The position numbers and the translations under genes are program-made. This document shows, piece after piece, positions 13,634-25,801 of a stretch of DNA of 64,000 bases (position 1 is the stretch's first letter; each line of letters opens with the position of its first letter). Under the pieces are notes generated by a model that was not told the origin of the DNA, did no database searches, and saw nothing but the letters and a program-made list of their open reading frames with translations. The stretch comes from Monomorium pharaonis (lineage: Eukaryota > Arthropoda > Insecta > Hymenoptera > Formicidae): positions 27,980,774 through 28,044,773 of the forward strand of contig NC_050468.1 of NCBI RefSeq assembly GCF_013373865.1, written 5' to 3'.

Positions 13634-14851
13634 TCTTGTGGTTATTTTGTCGTTTCTTCTTGTGAATTAATACTCCATGAACATGTCACCGGCTTATAAC
13701 ACTTGGCGGTCCGTTGAACGTGACCAATAATACACAAACGGCTGAATGAAACGTTTGATCCACATGAGCAACCGTACGCGTCAGTTTTGAAAGTCGCTTC
13801 TTCACTGACCGTTAACAATTGATAGAGATGACCCCTAGTGGAGAAAACGCGAATTACAGTTACAGTATGAATCGATAACGTTATTCTTCGTACAGAGAAA
13901 CGATCGATAATATCAACTTTTTTGTTTTTTTATAAAATTTTCAATACTGTTATACATATAAAGGTTGTATTTATAACAATTTATTTTTATTAAACATATT
14001 ATTAAACATGATTTTATAGTTTATTTTATTATTAATTTTTTGCCGTTATATAAGTGAATTTTATTTACATTGAATGAAATTTAATATTATAAATTTACTT
14101 TGGGGAGGGGGAGATATTTTGGTCGTAGCTATTTAGAAAAATATTTTTAAAAATAAAAAAATTTTGTTGTAAAAATAGTTTACAACTATTGTATAAGTGT
14201 ACCAATATTTTGTGTCAATCTTTGATTCCTGTAATTATAATATTTAATATCGAAATTCGACTTTTTAGAAAGTATATAATAAGGTATTGTATTGTTTTAT
14301 TTAAATAGTTTTCAATATTAAAAACATACATCCAAAAGTGTGCAATAGTAGTTTAGGAAATTTCATTTTTATTTGATCTATTCACAAACATAATTGAATT
14401 TATGTAACTTTTGTACATGATTAATTAGATTTAATTGCGTATCCTTATAATTAAATTTTGTATATATAATATGTATATACTTTTCTTTCGACATTCCATA
14501 GTATAATAAGATATCAATAAATTAAAATTTCATAAATAATATAATTCGTGCAACTTCTACATCACAATTGTGTGTAAATACATATACATATGATAAAGAA
14601 ATAAAATAATTTAAAAATACGAACAATTCACATTCTCAATATATTAAATTTACAAACAATTCTAGATATATTTTATTTGAGACATTGTTTATAACAAATA
14701 TATATATATATATATATTTTTTGTAACTGATTTAGTGTTTGACATATTAAAAAAATGAAATATTTTAGTAGATAAATTAGTATTTATTACTTTAATGAAT
14801 ACTAAACTCTAATTTAAGACAAAAAAGTTCTAAAACTTTCAATTATATGTA
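13634..14851. other. Intergenic between RACGAP1 start and CCDC115 end
   Basis: AT-rich. The right part holds the CCDC115 3' UTR, with TTTATT at 14783-14788 (AATAAA on the minus strand, 64 nt past the stop) and a short TA run at 14697-14716. The left 200 bp is less AT-rich and probably carries the RACGAP1 promoter. No further gene was seen. Confidence 0.45.
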
Positions 14852-15370
14852 TTAAGTTTTAATATCGTTTGAAGAACATAAACTATTTTTTTGAATATAT
14901 AATGTTTTAAGCTTGGAGAGTACAGAAATAAGTTCTTCCTGCACATTTGCTATCTTTGTAGCAAGATTGACAGAATCCTGAAAACGTTTTTGACTGTTCC
15001 TCAAGTTTTGTGGAACCAATACACCAAACCATTTTATAGGATCCCCTAATCCTTCTGCAGGATCGCTTAACTTTTTAAAACTGATGTCAAAACATGGCAC
15101 ATTATGTTCATTCATTTTAGTCTCCAAATCAAACAGGGATGTCACTGTGTCTTCATTATTTGGAACCTGTAGCATACTGATGTTCTCTTTTCCACGAATA
15201 TATTTTGCTTTTGCCAGCTCAATGTAGCCATCCTTCAATAATGTCTCCATCTGAATATTTCCACAAATTTTTTCCTCCATTAATTCTAATTTATGCAACA
15301 TCAACTCGTCAATTTCTTCTAATAAAATGTCTATGTTTTTATTCATATTAGAATTTGCGATTACCATCAC
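14852..15370 (-). CDS. CCDC115: CCDC115/Vma22-like V-ATPase assembly factor, single exon, 172 aa
   Basis: An intron-free frame of 172 codons starts with tandem ATGs. Its N-terminal part is helical and acidic (LLEEIDELMLHKLELMEEK), followed by YIELAKAKYIRG. The diagnostic C-terminal block DPIKWFGVLVPQNLRNSQ leads into a final coiled coil. These blocks align with vertebrate CCDC115 (there LAKARY and DPLNWFGILVP), which has a similar length. Known role: metazoan counterpart of yeast Vma22, an ER/ERGIC factor that works with TMEM199/Vma12 to assemble the V0 sector of the vacuolar ATPase. It is divergent from RPP38. Confidence 0.9.
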   Translation of the reverse strand: MMVIANSNMNKNIDILLEEIDELMLHKLELMEEKICGNIQMETLLKDGYIELAKAKYIRGKENISMLQVPNNEDTVTSLFDLETKMNEHNVPCFDISFKKLSDPAEGLGDPIKWFGVLVPQNLRNSQKRFQDSVNLATKIANVQEELISVLSKLKTLYIQKNSLCSSNDIKT

Positions 15371-16174
15371 AAAAATTTATTATATTTAGTATATGCAGGA
15401 CAAAATTTTATCTGAAAACATAATATTGCAAACATAAAGTTAATAATGTACAAATGGATGTTAATTGTTAAAGAAAATAAATATAAGATTTATAACTTAA
15501 TATATTATTTAAAAATATATCTTACATGGTGATAATAAGTACAAAATTTGAAGAAAATATTCTTCAGGGATATTATTTAGAGAAAGAAATAATCTTGTTT
15601 ATTTTCAAAAGGATATGAAAATTAAAAAGTATAAAAATTTTTTAAATTTAGAAAACTAGAGATATATTTCATTTAAATTTGGTATGTGGTATTAAATATC
15701 ATTTTCCAGTACCAACAAAATATTTTTATTAAAAATTTGTAATCATATGTTGTTAGCTTTAGGGCAAAGTTTATAGGACTTTCTCTCTCTGAAATAAACC
15801 AAGAAATATTTCTTTGAATTTTTTGTACTTAGTTAGGAATTACTATATATAATATTTATCTTGTAAACACTTACAATATTAAGTATATTAAGTATTAACT
15901 GTTTAATAGTAAAAGTAATTACTGTTTAATATTTCTTTGTTAATACTGTCGTTCTAACCAATCTTGAATAATTGACGTTTGGCATATCTTGTTTCATTAA
16001 CAAACGGAATTGGTTGCTTTTCCAATTTTTTGTATTTATTGACGGAGATTAGTCTTAGTTAGTAACCAAATTACTTTGTTTTTATTCAAGTCTCATTAAC
16101 CAAATTACCTTGTTACAAGTCGAATCAAGTGACAATGCGTTCCGAAATCGGTTCAATTAGCAGCGATCATTGGT

Positions 16175-16291
16175 CTGTTCTTTTTCGCTGCACTGCTGCA
16201 CTAGTGCAACAATTAAGTTAGAAAGAGAAAATATATATTTGTTTCACTTTAACTTATTGCATCAGTGCATCAGTGCACCTAAAAAGAACAG
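16175..16291. mobile_element. Foldback MITE, family A copy 1
   Basis: A near-perfect inverted repeat of about 117 bp. The left arm begins CTGTTCTTTTT and runs through CTGCACTGCTGCACTAGTGC. The right arm is its diverged reverse complement, ending GCACCTAAAAAGAACAG. A related element with the same GCACT-rich arms and the AAGTTAGAA core lies at 36616-36736. No coding capacity is present. It abuts the next palindrome, so target-site duplications cannot be read with confidence. Confidence 0.75.
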
Positions 16292-16471
16292 GGGCTCGAT
16301 TCTTGAATTCATTTGCAAGAGAAACGTATTCGCAAATTCTGTTCTTACAGAAAAGTTAAAAATTTATTGGCTATCGTATGGCTTTTAACCAATAAACTTG
16401 CAACTTTTCTGTTGGAGTGGGTATTTGCGCATACGTTTCTCTTGCGAATAAATTCAAGAATTGAGCCCCTG
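16289..16471. mobile_element. Foldback MITE, family B
   Basis: An inverted repeat of about 183 bp with arms starting CAGGGGCTCGATTCTTGAAT and ending with the reverse-complement counterpart ATTGAGCCCCTG. Arms contain GCAAGAGAAACGTAT and a shared AACTTTTCTGT-type segment, so pairing continues far inward. It is non-coding and starts within 2-3 bases of the end of the preceding element. Confidence 0.72.
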
Positions 16472-16524
16472 ATTAAAAACATCAAATGTAATATGATTGG
16501 TTTAAATATGTAATGCAGTCTATG

Positions 16525-16659
16525 GCCCGTATTCAGAATGCGTTAACGAAAATGTTAGCGCGTTGTTATCCAATAGAAAAATCTGTTTTTTATAATACAG
16601 ATTCTTCTATTGGATAACAACGCGCTAACATTTTTGTTAGCGCGTTCTAAATACGGACC
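16525..16659. mobile_element. Foldback MITE, family C
   Basis: A palindromic element of about 135 bp with arms GGCCCGTATTCAGAA and the complementary TTCTAAATACGGACC. The inner arms, from AATGTTAGCGCG through TTATCCAATAGAA, match almost perfectly. A TAT trinucleotide lies directly outside both ends, consistent with a 3-bp target-site duplication. There is no coding capacity. Confidence 0.75.
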
Positions 16660-16931
16660 TATGCGTTTTATCCAGTTCTATCACGTTCTATGCGCATTTC
16701 AGAACGTACGCTCGATGGAGAGGGAATAAAATGCCAGGTTTTTTGTTTATATTTATTTCGTTTTAAATGCAAAAACTTTTGAAACTTTTAAGCGATACGA
16801 ATAGATCTATTAGTAGGTTCTAAAGAATATTTCTATCGTATACCCGAAACTCTTGAAGATTACTTCTAGTACATAACCTTTACGTATTGCAGCATTTTGA
16901 GAAATTTCAACAAGTATATGATTATATTGAC

Positions 16932-18575
16932 ATGGCCACGCCAGTGTTAACGAAGAATCAGGAGAGGCACAGCTTGTCAGCCAAAAAGAAGGGTCCTGCC
17001 AAGTTTAAAAATGTTTTGGCACAACCTTATCCAAATTTCTGGTATTTTTACATTTTATTAATTTTAAATTATTTTTCTATTCGATTTTCATAATTTGATT
17101 TAATACTATTAAATATTTAATGAAAGATAAATATTTATTTACATGCATTATTATAAAGATGATTGTAGTTTTAGCTCATTTTTGCAAAATGTTTTTTCAG
17201 GCCTGTCATCAGTGTAGCTAAATATCCGGAGTTGGTGACAACATTGAATATGTAAGTATGATTTTGAAAGATGGATATTTTTGAAAGATATATTTAATTA
17301 TTTGTGAAAATGTTTTATAGGATATTGCCATCAATCAAACGATTCAATACCAGAATTTCTAAAGATGTGCAAAAAGACTTAAAAACTATGACAAAAAAAG
17401 AGCGTTTCTTGGCTAAGAAAAAAATATATGAACAGGCACCTCCAAAGCCAGATGTTCTGTAAGCATCCTTTACACCGTATGCAGCAGACCAAGTATCTTT
17501 GCAACCGTTGTGTTAAGATCCTTTAATGATTGATTCTGTTGAATCTAATTGTATAAACCAATCATATAAAAAAAGTTTACACTAATTGCAAAGCTGTTTC
17601 TATTGAATGCAGTCATCATGTAGCTTGAAATTCAGTTATTTTATCTGATTTATAAATGATTTTAGGAAATTTATGATAATAGGTATCAATGAAGTCACTC
17701 GAGCCTTAGAGAAGAATAACGTATGTTGTGTTTTAATAGATGCTAATGTTGAACCACCTTTGTTAATAAAACATATTATCACTATGGCAGTGAACAAGAA
17801 AATACCTATTCTTCTGCTACCTATTCTGAAAGCAGTTACGTTAGAAAAGCTGAAATTTCCTGCAACAGTTCTTGGTCTAAAGGTACAATTATATTGTCAT
17901 TTTGAAATGGTATAAATTTTCACAGATATTATAAAAATTTTATTATTTTCACAGCAAGAGATAATGAAGTGTCCAGATAGCGTTTGCCATTCATTATATA
18001 AATCAATAGCAGAGGCTTTTAAAGATTTTGAAGTACCTGAATGTATGTTGCAACATTGTAAACTCGAAATACCTGATAAAATGCCTGATGAAAGCACAGA
18101 GTGTGAAATGAAAATCGTAGGCATGGATTCTGACACAAAGTCAAATATTCCTAGGTCAGAAAAACCTGTTGTAATATTTACAGACGTGTATAAATATAGG
18201 TCTTCAGGAGACGAAAGAGCTTTTATACCACCAACATTCAATCAAAATTCTCAAATTTCGCAAACATTGAATGAATTTATCGCTTTAGGCAGCGATCTGG
18301 ATTTTACTAATGATAAAAATTATGCAAGTATATCGAAAACTGAGAGATATACAAATATCGTCAAGGAAGAAATACATGAAAGAACAAAAATTGAAAATAC
18401 AGAAACATATCGGTCTTGTGATAAACAGTTAATCAATGATAATACAAATTCAACAAAACAGACAAATACATTAAAAAGAAAGAAAGATGACGGACCTAAC
18501 TATTTATCATTAAAAATAAAACGTATAATACCAAATAAGACACGATATAAAGCAACTAAATTTAAAAAAAAGTAG
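16932..18575 (+). CDS. RPP38: Ribonuclease P/MRP protein subunit p38 (L7Ae family), 5 exons, 378 aa
   Basis: Exons are 16932-17041, 17201-17251, 17321-17458, 17666-17882 and 17955-18575 (379 codons with stop). The L7Ae-like core (about residues 100-175) contains the signature IGINEVTRALEKNN followed by VLIDANVEPPLLIKHI, close to the human RPP38 GVNEVTRALE block. The tail is long, polar and poorly conserved, but ends in LKIKRIIPNKTR...KFKKK, matching the human LKIKKLIPN basic end. Known role: a protein subunit of nuclear RNase P and RNase MRP that binds a kink-turn in the RNA and acts in pre-tRNA 5' processing. The ATG at 16932 is the first in frame. An AATAAA lies at 18737-18742. It could only be confused with NHP2/L7Ae, and the long tail and end motif argue against that. 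Confidence 0.88.
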
Positions 18576-19571
18576 AAGTTTTCGACAGTTTGGTGGATTA
18601 CAGCGCGTAATTATCCATCGAGCAAAAGATCTGGGTATGATTTTAATATTTCGTGTATGCAGAAATTTCGAGTAGAAAAATCTTTTAATATGTGGAGACA
18701 AGGAGGAAAAATGTAAATCCCTAGGTATAAATTATAAATAAAATAAATTGTAATACTGGAGATTAAGAAATTGCATTATTGTTAAAAATGTACAAATAAT
18801 TCTAATCCGTGAGATATGCTAGTGACTATTTGTCTTATTTTCATATTAAAAAATTGTTAACCAAGGTTATCTGCTCTCAACAAAATCAAGTAATTAAAAA
18901 ATAAATTTCAATCTTTAAAGCTACAAGATAAATGTCTAACAATATTTCTGCAAAATTATGCATATATATAATTAATATTTTATAATAATTAGTTTTTGTA
19001 TTTTTAGCAAAATATTTGAGAGAAATAAATTATGACAAATCTAATTATAAAAAGAAAAAATACGATGTATAAATATATAATTATATTTTTTTATATTTTT
19101 ATATTTTTTTATTACACATTATATACAAGAATTAACCCTTTTTGCACTATTAATTAAATAAATACTTATACTAGTAAATAGAATTGTATTTACTAATATA
19201 AATAATACAATTCAGTTGATTTCGAGTAATAAAAAACATTAACAAAAATAGTTACTATATTTTTACAATTGCATGATATCAGATTAGCATATAATAAATT
19301 CTATATTGTATATATCAAACAATATATTGTGTGGATTCAGTCTTTCTTGTACTAATTTTAATAAAGGTAAATAGATTTTAAATTACTGACCATTCAATAC
19401 CTTATTTCTTTTTAACATGAGCATTAATGGTAATTAGAGTTTATAATAATCTATTTGATAGCTTCATTTCTTTTTAATATGAACTTTGACTTTAAAAAAT
19501 TTTTGCAAGAGATTGAATATTGCTGTTTTTATTAGAAAATGTTAAAAAATGTCCTAAGCATAATAATATCA
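18576..19571. other. Tail-to-tail intergenic region RPP38/SFT2D3
   Basis: Very AT-rich DNA carrying both 3' UTRs. A minus-strand AATAAA (TTTATT at 19528-19533) lies 39 nt after the SFT2D3 stop. No other gene was seen. Confidence 0.45.
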
Positions 19572-20809
19572 TTACACAGGTAAACTTGATTTTACAGATG
19601 ATCGGAACATTCTCGTAAAGAACATGAGACCAGTTGTACCTCCTGGTATGTGACTTATTAGAAAGGATAACATAGCTATTAACTGGAAAATAGAGCACAA
19701 TACTGTCAAAGGAGTCGACTGCAAATGCAGAGCAGAATAGAGCGTGCCTATTAATGTTGCAAAGTACAACATGGTAAAGTATTTCTTCTCAGCTAGAAAT
19801 AATGACTTCATATAACTTGATCCCCATAAAAAGTAAAAGCTGCAAGAAATCTTTTTGTTAGAAAAATGTAGTTAAAAATTCTTCTCATGCTACTTCTTAA
19901 ATATATACATATGTACCTCATCAAAAAGAAGAGACTTCCTAAGGAATAAAGCATAGCAAATTTTCTTGCTTTAAGTAATAAAACGGGAAAATACATTGCT
20001 GATAGACAGAAGCATAATAGTCCCAGAAGAAAACACACAGCAAAGGATATGAGTCTATGTGTTCTCGTCTATTGGAATAAAAATATATTTCATGTGAAAA
20101 TTTATTGATATAAACTGTATTTAATGTAAAAATAATAGTGTTAAGTGACTTTTTTGTTGTTATACTGGATAATATTTATAAATTTATTAAACAAAGATTG
20201 ATTAAATTTGAATTCACAGATACTAGAAATACTTCAAACAGAAAACTTAGGAAACTTTAAAAAATATTAAACAATGCACACATAAATAAGATTGATTTCA
20301 ATTTTATATTTCAATTTATTTAATCAACTGATTAAATTAGCAGAATTGATTTCCGATGTGTAATTTATTATTTTAATTTAATCTTTCTTTTTACGTTCGA
20401 AATAATAAATTAATAGAAAGTTCTATCCATAGTTACAAAATATTACTTGACAAGTTAATCAATTAAATTAGAACTTAAGCGACAAATATTGCTTTAAATC
20501 TTGGAAATCAAGTCGTTTCATATCGCTGTTTATATTAATGCTTTTTGGATTTAGTAAAAATTTTAATATTAACAATCTAATCATCTATTAGTTCGTTAAG
20601 GTTATGAGATGCACTACCATAGCAGGACAACATTCTCTCTGCGATCTTTGAACCCATCCTACGTCCTCCTCCGTTTCGTTAGTACTTTTTCCGAACCATT
20701 TTCCAAAGTTTGTTTTCGATATCGTTACCGATGGAATGGCGATTTTATATTGCTTTTCATTTTTACTACTGAGGAGATACTCGTTCAGCTCTTTATTGAG
20801 ATCGGCCAT
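19572..20809 (-). CDS. SFT2D3: SFT2 domain-containing vesicle transport protein (SFT2D3-like), 3 exons, 203 aa
   Basis: Exons are 20618-20809, 19917-20068 and 19572-19839 (204 codons with stop). A soluble N-terminal segment opens MADLNKELNEYL and includes WFGKS and WVQRSQ. Four hydrophobic segments follow, with the family block YFPVLLLKARKFAMLYSLGSL and a C-terminus HIPGGTTG...SSLPV. The MADL start, the PVLLLRARKFALLWSLGS equivalent and the LPV end are shared with human SFT2D3 rather than SFT2D1/2. Known for the family: Golgi membrane proteins related to yeast Sft2, implicated in endosome-to-Golgi vesicle fusion. Membrane segments lie at about residues 70-90, 97-117, 134-154 and 160-180. Confidence 0.9.
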
Positions 20810-21201
20810 TTTGACACATCGTTCTGTTTAATAACATAACCTCTAAATATTATCAAATACGAATGAGAAATCGCTCTTATCGACGGTGACAATTGTATAG
20901 TCGGCACATTATTTTATCGACTGTTACAAATTTATCAATTATACCCCAGATATACGAGATGTAAAGTCAATTGAGAGTAGATAATATATAGACACTATAA
21001 TTTGCGTATTTATCAACAAAATTTATTCTACTATAATTTTTTTTGTATAGTTTTTGCTAAATTCCAGAACTTACAATTAGTTTAACCGAAGGTTTTTTTT
21101 TATATAAAACAAATTATTCTATTGATATGATTAGTTAAATAAGTATGTATTTTAAATTAAATGGGGAAACTTGAGCCTAATTTTTATTACTTACATCAAT
21201 A

Positions 21202-21329
21202 TAGATTAAGGATGCAAAAGGAAATCCTAAAGCTAATCACCAACATTTTTTATTAGAAAATATCTAGATTAGGGATGCAATTAAGAAGATCCTAAAGTTA
21301 ATCATCAACATTTTTTATTAGAAAATATC
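21202..21329. repeat. Two-copy tandem duplication, 63-bp period
   Basis: Two head-to-tail copies, each beginning TAGATTA(A/G)GGATGCAA and ending TTTATTAGAAAATATC. The copies differ at several positions and by a small indel, so the duplication is not recent. Confidence 0.7.
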
Positions 21330-21394
21330 TTTGAATTGGTTTTATAGAATTTTAAATTCTTTTACACAGTCAAAGTATGCATAAAAATAAAGAA

Positions 21395-21802
21395 ACCCAG
21401 ATAACCAAGCATGACATAGTATTTTGAGCAAACTATATAATGCATTGCATGTGTTGTTATAGATTTGCTATACATTTGTTGACATCGAAATAAAATACAT
21501 AACGAATTCAGCAAAATGATTACTTATATGTGCAATCGGTTGAAGACATTTAAAAAAAGAAAACGGTCAGCAATAATAATACATTATACTGTTTGCGATA
21601 TAACAGCAACATGGCAACAACAAATAATTGATAATAAATTAACGCTGACATCTTACTATCAATTTGCATTGTTAAAAATAGAATTCATATGAATTCAACC
21701 TAACAGACAATGCTGTCTTACCTTGTTCCGAGTCTAAATTAGTTACTACAACGATTTTTGGCAACATAACTGCAACATCAAGACATTTGGCTATCTGGGA
21801 AG
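21395..21802. mobile_element. Non-autonomous inverted-repeat element (CCCAGATA termini)
   Basis: Terminal sequences AACCCAGATAACCAAGCAT and TTGGCTATCTGGG are near reverse complements, about 405 bp apart. The interior has no coding capacity. This is the structure of a MITE; its superfamily cannot be fixed from the termini alone. Confidence 0.5.
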
Positions 21803-22363
21803 CAATATATACAATTAAATTAAATTAATAAACAGTTTTTTTTTAATTTTTAAGTGTCAATGTTTTTGTTATTGACATAAAATCTCTCTTTGCTTTCTTC
21901 ATTTTTGTGCAAATTTTGATCTTGTAAACAATTTTTAATTGTATAAAACCGATTCAAAGAAATTTAATAAAAGAGTATTAGAACTGCTATGCTCATTTGC
22001 TAGCTATGCTAATTTTTTGTGAACTTTTTATCTCAGTTTTAATTGTACATTATTATTGTTCCTATAAGGGAGCATGGGATTACACTATAGTTAAGAATTA
22101 GAAAAAGAATAAGTTAAATTGAGATCAAAGTTAATTTATTAGTTGAAAATGGACATAAAATGTTTTCGATTAAAATAATCGAGAACATTTTAGGCCCAGT
22201 AAGTTTGTATTTATATTTTGAATTGATCATAAAGAGAAATTTACTTTCACTGTTCTAAGTATACAAAAGGATATTTTATTTTTACTAATAAAAATTGTTA
22301 CTAATTATAAATAATTATAATTTATTTATTATGATGAGTAAACCATTGCGATATTTATTAGGT

Positions 22364-22470
22364 ACTCAGACAGCGCACGCATATTCAAGATAAAGGACAC
22401 AAGACGATTTAAGAATATCTGAAAGATATTTTTTAGATGACCTGATTTTGGACATGGTGCTGTCTGTAGT
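22364..22470. mobile_element. Short inverted-repeat element, CAGACAGC termini
   Basis: The left end ACTCAGACAGCGC and right end GGTGCTGTCTGTAGT form terminal inverted repeats around about 107 bp. The right terminal block GATTTTGGACATGGTGCTGTCTG is nearly identical to the right end of the element at 45782-46075, so the two belong to one family. Confidence 0.55.
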
Positions 22471-22617
22471 AGATACTTTAAATAAAAAAATACATTAGTA
22501 ACAAGTTTAATTGTGTAGTAGCCACAATTATTTATACAATTAACAATTTAATAAAAAAGAGCTTGAATTTATTGGATATTATTTCTTTTTTAAATATAAT
22601 GTAAATTATACGTGTAT

Positions 22618-22826
22618 ACATTGAGAAAAAAGTTGTGGATTTGACTAAATTTTTCTACTTAATTAAATTTCTTTAATTTAACTATTTGTGTATTTTAGTT
22701 AAATATATAAATATTTAAATTGAAGTTCATGTATTTTATGTATTTAAGTTAATTGCATAAATACTTGAACTGAAAAAATTTAATCTAGTTGAAAAATTTA
22801 GTCAAATTAACATTTTTTTCTCAGTG
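22618..22826. mobile_element. Inverted-repeat element, CATTGAGAAAAAA termini
   Basis: Arms CATTGAGAAAAAAGTTG and TTTTTTTCTCAGTG flank about 200 bp. The subterminal TTTGACTAAATTTTTC pairs with GAAAAATTTAGTCAAA, and pairing continues through the AT-rich centre. It is non-coding. Confidence 0.55.
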
Positions 22827-23016
22827 TTTGTGTGTGTGTGTGTGAGTGTGTACACACACACACATATATACAATTTGCATATCATTGAAGTTAAGAAGGT
22901 TTAGATATAAAATGTACATATAATTACCTAAAAGTTAGAATTGCTTGTAAATTATGCAAGACGTAAATAAGCGTGCTTTGCGTGAATAAAATGCCAGATG
23001 GGTTTTCAAACTTACA

Positions 23017-23022
23017 TTTATT
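23017..23022 (-). terminator. Candidate poly(A) signal at the end of the p35 unit
   Basis: AATAAA on the minus strand at the point where GC content falls to the intergenic level. It is tentative, because such hexamers are frequent in AT-rich DNA. Confidence 0.25.
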
Positions 23023-24120
23023 TAAACAAATCAACATTGACCTCATATTTACGGATTGTATACTGTATTTGTTGCACAGAGGATGCACCTTTCTATACGC
23101 GAGATCTACGCATCTCGCGACGCGTCGTACCGTTTGACAAATCATTACGATTGGGAACAAGGGGGGAGAGGGAGGGGGGGGGAGGAGGAAGGGACGGGGG
23201 AATTGAGTACCGAGTACCGACAGAATAATTAACGAGATTTGGAGAACCGGACTAGAAACAAGTCTCACATTATCATAATGTAATATCGCGTTAGAGAGCA
23301 CATACTTACAATAATCTTAATAAATATGCTAATAATGTCGTGTGTGAGAGAAGAAGAGGAATGATACTAATAGGCGCGCAAACGTAACAATATAGCACGG
23401 GAACTCAGACAACAGATCGATCACCTAATCCGAAATACAGTACATGCTACGAATTATCGTACAATTAACTCAGGTTCCGCTTATTCGACTTTATATAGTT
23501 TTCTGGTGTCTTTTAACTGCTAAATATCGTACTGCTCACGGCCGCTTGATCTCTCGATTATACGATACATAGGATGAGACTGCTAATTATTCAACATGAA
23601 GAGATCCCTAAACTTATTCTCATATGCGCCGCAGAAAACGAATTCACCCCGGGGTAGGGGGAGGGGATTAAAATGCCTATCAACTGTCGTCGATTGGTAT
23701 TTGCATACTTAATCGCGAAACTCCGTATACGTGTAAGCTCAAGGAAAATACAAGCGAGCGTAAAGAATCGCGCGTGGTGAACCGTTCGTCTGTTTCTAAT
23801 AATTTTTAACTCGTAACGCTTCGACGGTGACGCGATTTCCTTTCGTAATTTCTTTACGCAAGTGAATTCGAATTTCGAAGGGTCACGAGAAATTTTTTTT
23901 TTGTTTTTCCATTGAAAACGCAGCTTTTGAGGCGAAGAAAAAATGATTTGCCAAATCCAAGTCCATTTTGCCTGTCTTTTTTCTTCTGCTTTGCGTAGAA
24001 AGCAAAAGAAGAGGCGCTTGCGAAAGTCTCTCTCTCGTTCGCCATATTTTTATTGTTTACACGGATTTACGCAACCAAGCGTATGTATGCGAGTATGCGT
24101 GCGCTTGTATACAGATATAT

Positions 24121-24232
24121 CATTTTCTCTTTCTCTCTCTCTCTTTCTCGCTCTCGCGCTCTCATTTTCCTCTCCCTTTCTCTCTCTCTCATTTTCTCAT
24201 TTTCTCTCTCTCTCTCCCTCTCTCTCACTCTC
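24121..24232. repeat. CT-rich simple repeat
   Basis: About 110 bp made mainly of TC units with scattered TTTT and GC interruptions. It makes Ser/Leu-rich frames on the plus strand and Arg/Glu-rich frames on the minus strand, which are not genes. Confidence 0.85.
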
Positions 24233-24658
24233 CATACGTATAAGTGTGTACGTCTTCTCGTGGACATAAATTCGTGTGTATTTTTTTCGTTAACTATATA
24301 CTTTGGCTTGTCCTCACACCTCACTGCACCTTCGTTCTCCCGCTTTAATGCTAATGGCAGCACGGATACAGGTTTGTTTTTATACTGTAATAGCGTCCTC
24401 TCAGCGCACATACGTGCCCTAAATCATCCCGCTTCATTATTCGAACGAACGCGTGTCCGTGTCGTACATAATATGTATATGTATTTGTATATACGACTAT
24501 CCGCCGACGGCCGTGCGCGCGTCCCTTTGGTGGATAGTGGGGTACACGACGTAGTTTCGTTTCTTCTTTTTCAACCTTTTATGCTATGTATAATATCGTA
24601 CAGTACGCAATGATGTAATAAATTGCTATGTGTATGCGCTACGAGAAGGGAGAAAACT

Positions 24659-24706
24659 ATATATATATTATATATATTTATATTTTATATATATATATAT
24701 ATTTTT
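24659..24706. repeat. AT dinucleotide repeat
   Basis: An imperfect run of alternating A and T, interrupted by short T stretches. Confidence 0.75.
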
Positions 24707-25754
24707 TATATGTATACGTGTGTAATTTGTGGAGAAACGAATCGGCTATGTAGCGTATAATGCGTGTACACACGTACGCGTACAATGCAAGCGGCAGCCA
24801 CGCGACGCGACGCGACGCCCCGGCCTCCTCGGCGTCGTTACACACTTAGCTTCTCTCGCATTTACCCCCTTACCCACATAGGGGAGGGGGGAGGGATGTT
24901 AATACGGGGGGTGCTCGCGACGGCTTCTGCAGATTGCAGCGGCCGCACGTCACCCCCTCTTCTTCCACCGGCTTTTTCGCGTTCGCTCGAATGCGTCGTG
25001 TTTTCTCTCTTTCTCTTTCGCGATCCCGTGCGTTTCCCATTACGAAACAAGAATCGCGGCTGTACGATATCGATTTTGTCACGAAATAATAATAACAGTA
25101 ATAATAGTACGGCCATCATCTCGGATTATCATCCTTACGGTCCGAGAGAATTCTTGCAGTTGAAGAGCTTCGTTAGTAAACCTAGAACGCAACTACCACG
25201 GCAATTTTTTCTTTAATGAACATTAAATTCTTACGCAGCAACGCTTCGTCCTCGGGGGAAACGCACGGGGACACGTCCCAGTTCGCTTGACGATTACGCT
25301 CGATCTCGTGACGTTCGAAAGGAGGCGAGATGAGGCGAACGGAGTACAAGAGCAAACGCGAACCTAACGGCTCTTGCCGTGAACAATTTCGCTATACGAG
25401 TTAACTCGAATTAACTTCTATCATATCGCTAATCATAATATCACTAATCGCTCGTCATCGATTGCGTTCCGGGAACGAACGTTCCTACGTACTACGATCG
25501 ATGAGACTAGAAGGGGACGAAAGCTGCCGGAGGGGGTTGAGGGGGTTGAGGCGCGTGTCGAGAGGGTGCATCGAGAGAGAAAGAGCGGCAAGGTGCTTAG
25601 ACGAAATAAGCTAACTGGGCATGAGCGTTCACGCGGCTTCGCGCTAATTACACGCGAAGTTATCCTAAAAAAAGAATTATCAGCTAAACGACGGTCGTTC
25701 GCGCAACACGAGATCGGACGTGTTCGTCAACGAGGGGAGGAAGGTGGCCTGGGT

Positions 25755-25801
25755 GGTGATAGTGTGGTAGTGGTAGTGGTGGTGGTGGTGGTGGTGGTGG
25801 T
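25755..25801. repeat. GGT trinucleotide repeat
   Basis: Consecutive GTG/GTA units, mostly perfect GGT near the right end. They would read as ACC units in a minus-strand transcript. Confidence 0.85.

Larger units (their letters stand above)
15371..16931. other. CCDC115/RPP38 divergent intergenic region
   Basis: The left 800 bp is AT-rich with no coding signal. From 16175 to 16660 it contains three adjacent inverted-repeat elements, listed separately. The promoters of CCDC115 (minus) and RPP38 (plus) must lie on either side of this cluster, or within it. Confidence 0.5.
20810..22900. other. Repeat-rich AT-rich intergenic region
   Basis: No gene was recognised. The stretch holds a 63-bp tandem duplication (21202-21329) and three inverted-repeat elements (21395-21802, 22364-22470, 22618-22826). 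A TG/AC microsatellite follows at about 22825-22864. The SFT2D3 promoter must lie at the left end. Confidence 0.5.

Noticed and set aside
16887..16931. Possible upstream extension of RPP38
   Set aside because: The frame is open upstream but would begin at a TTG. The first ATG at 16932 is adequate and no homologous N-terminal sequence is seen.
23943..24613. Ser/Leu-rich and Arg/Glu-rich frames around 24.1 kb
   Set aside because: They are translations of the CT-rich simple repeat in several frames. No conserved motif or intron structure is present.
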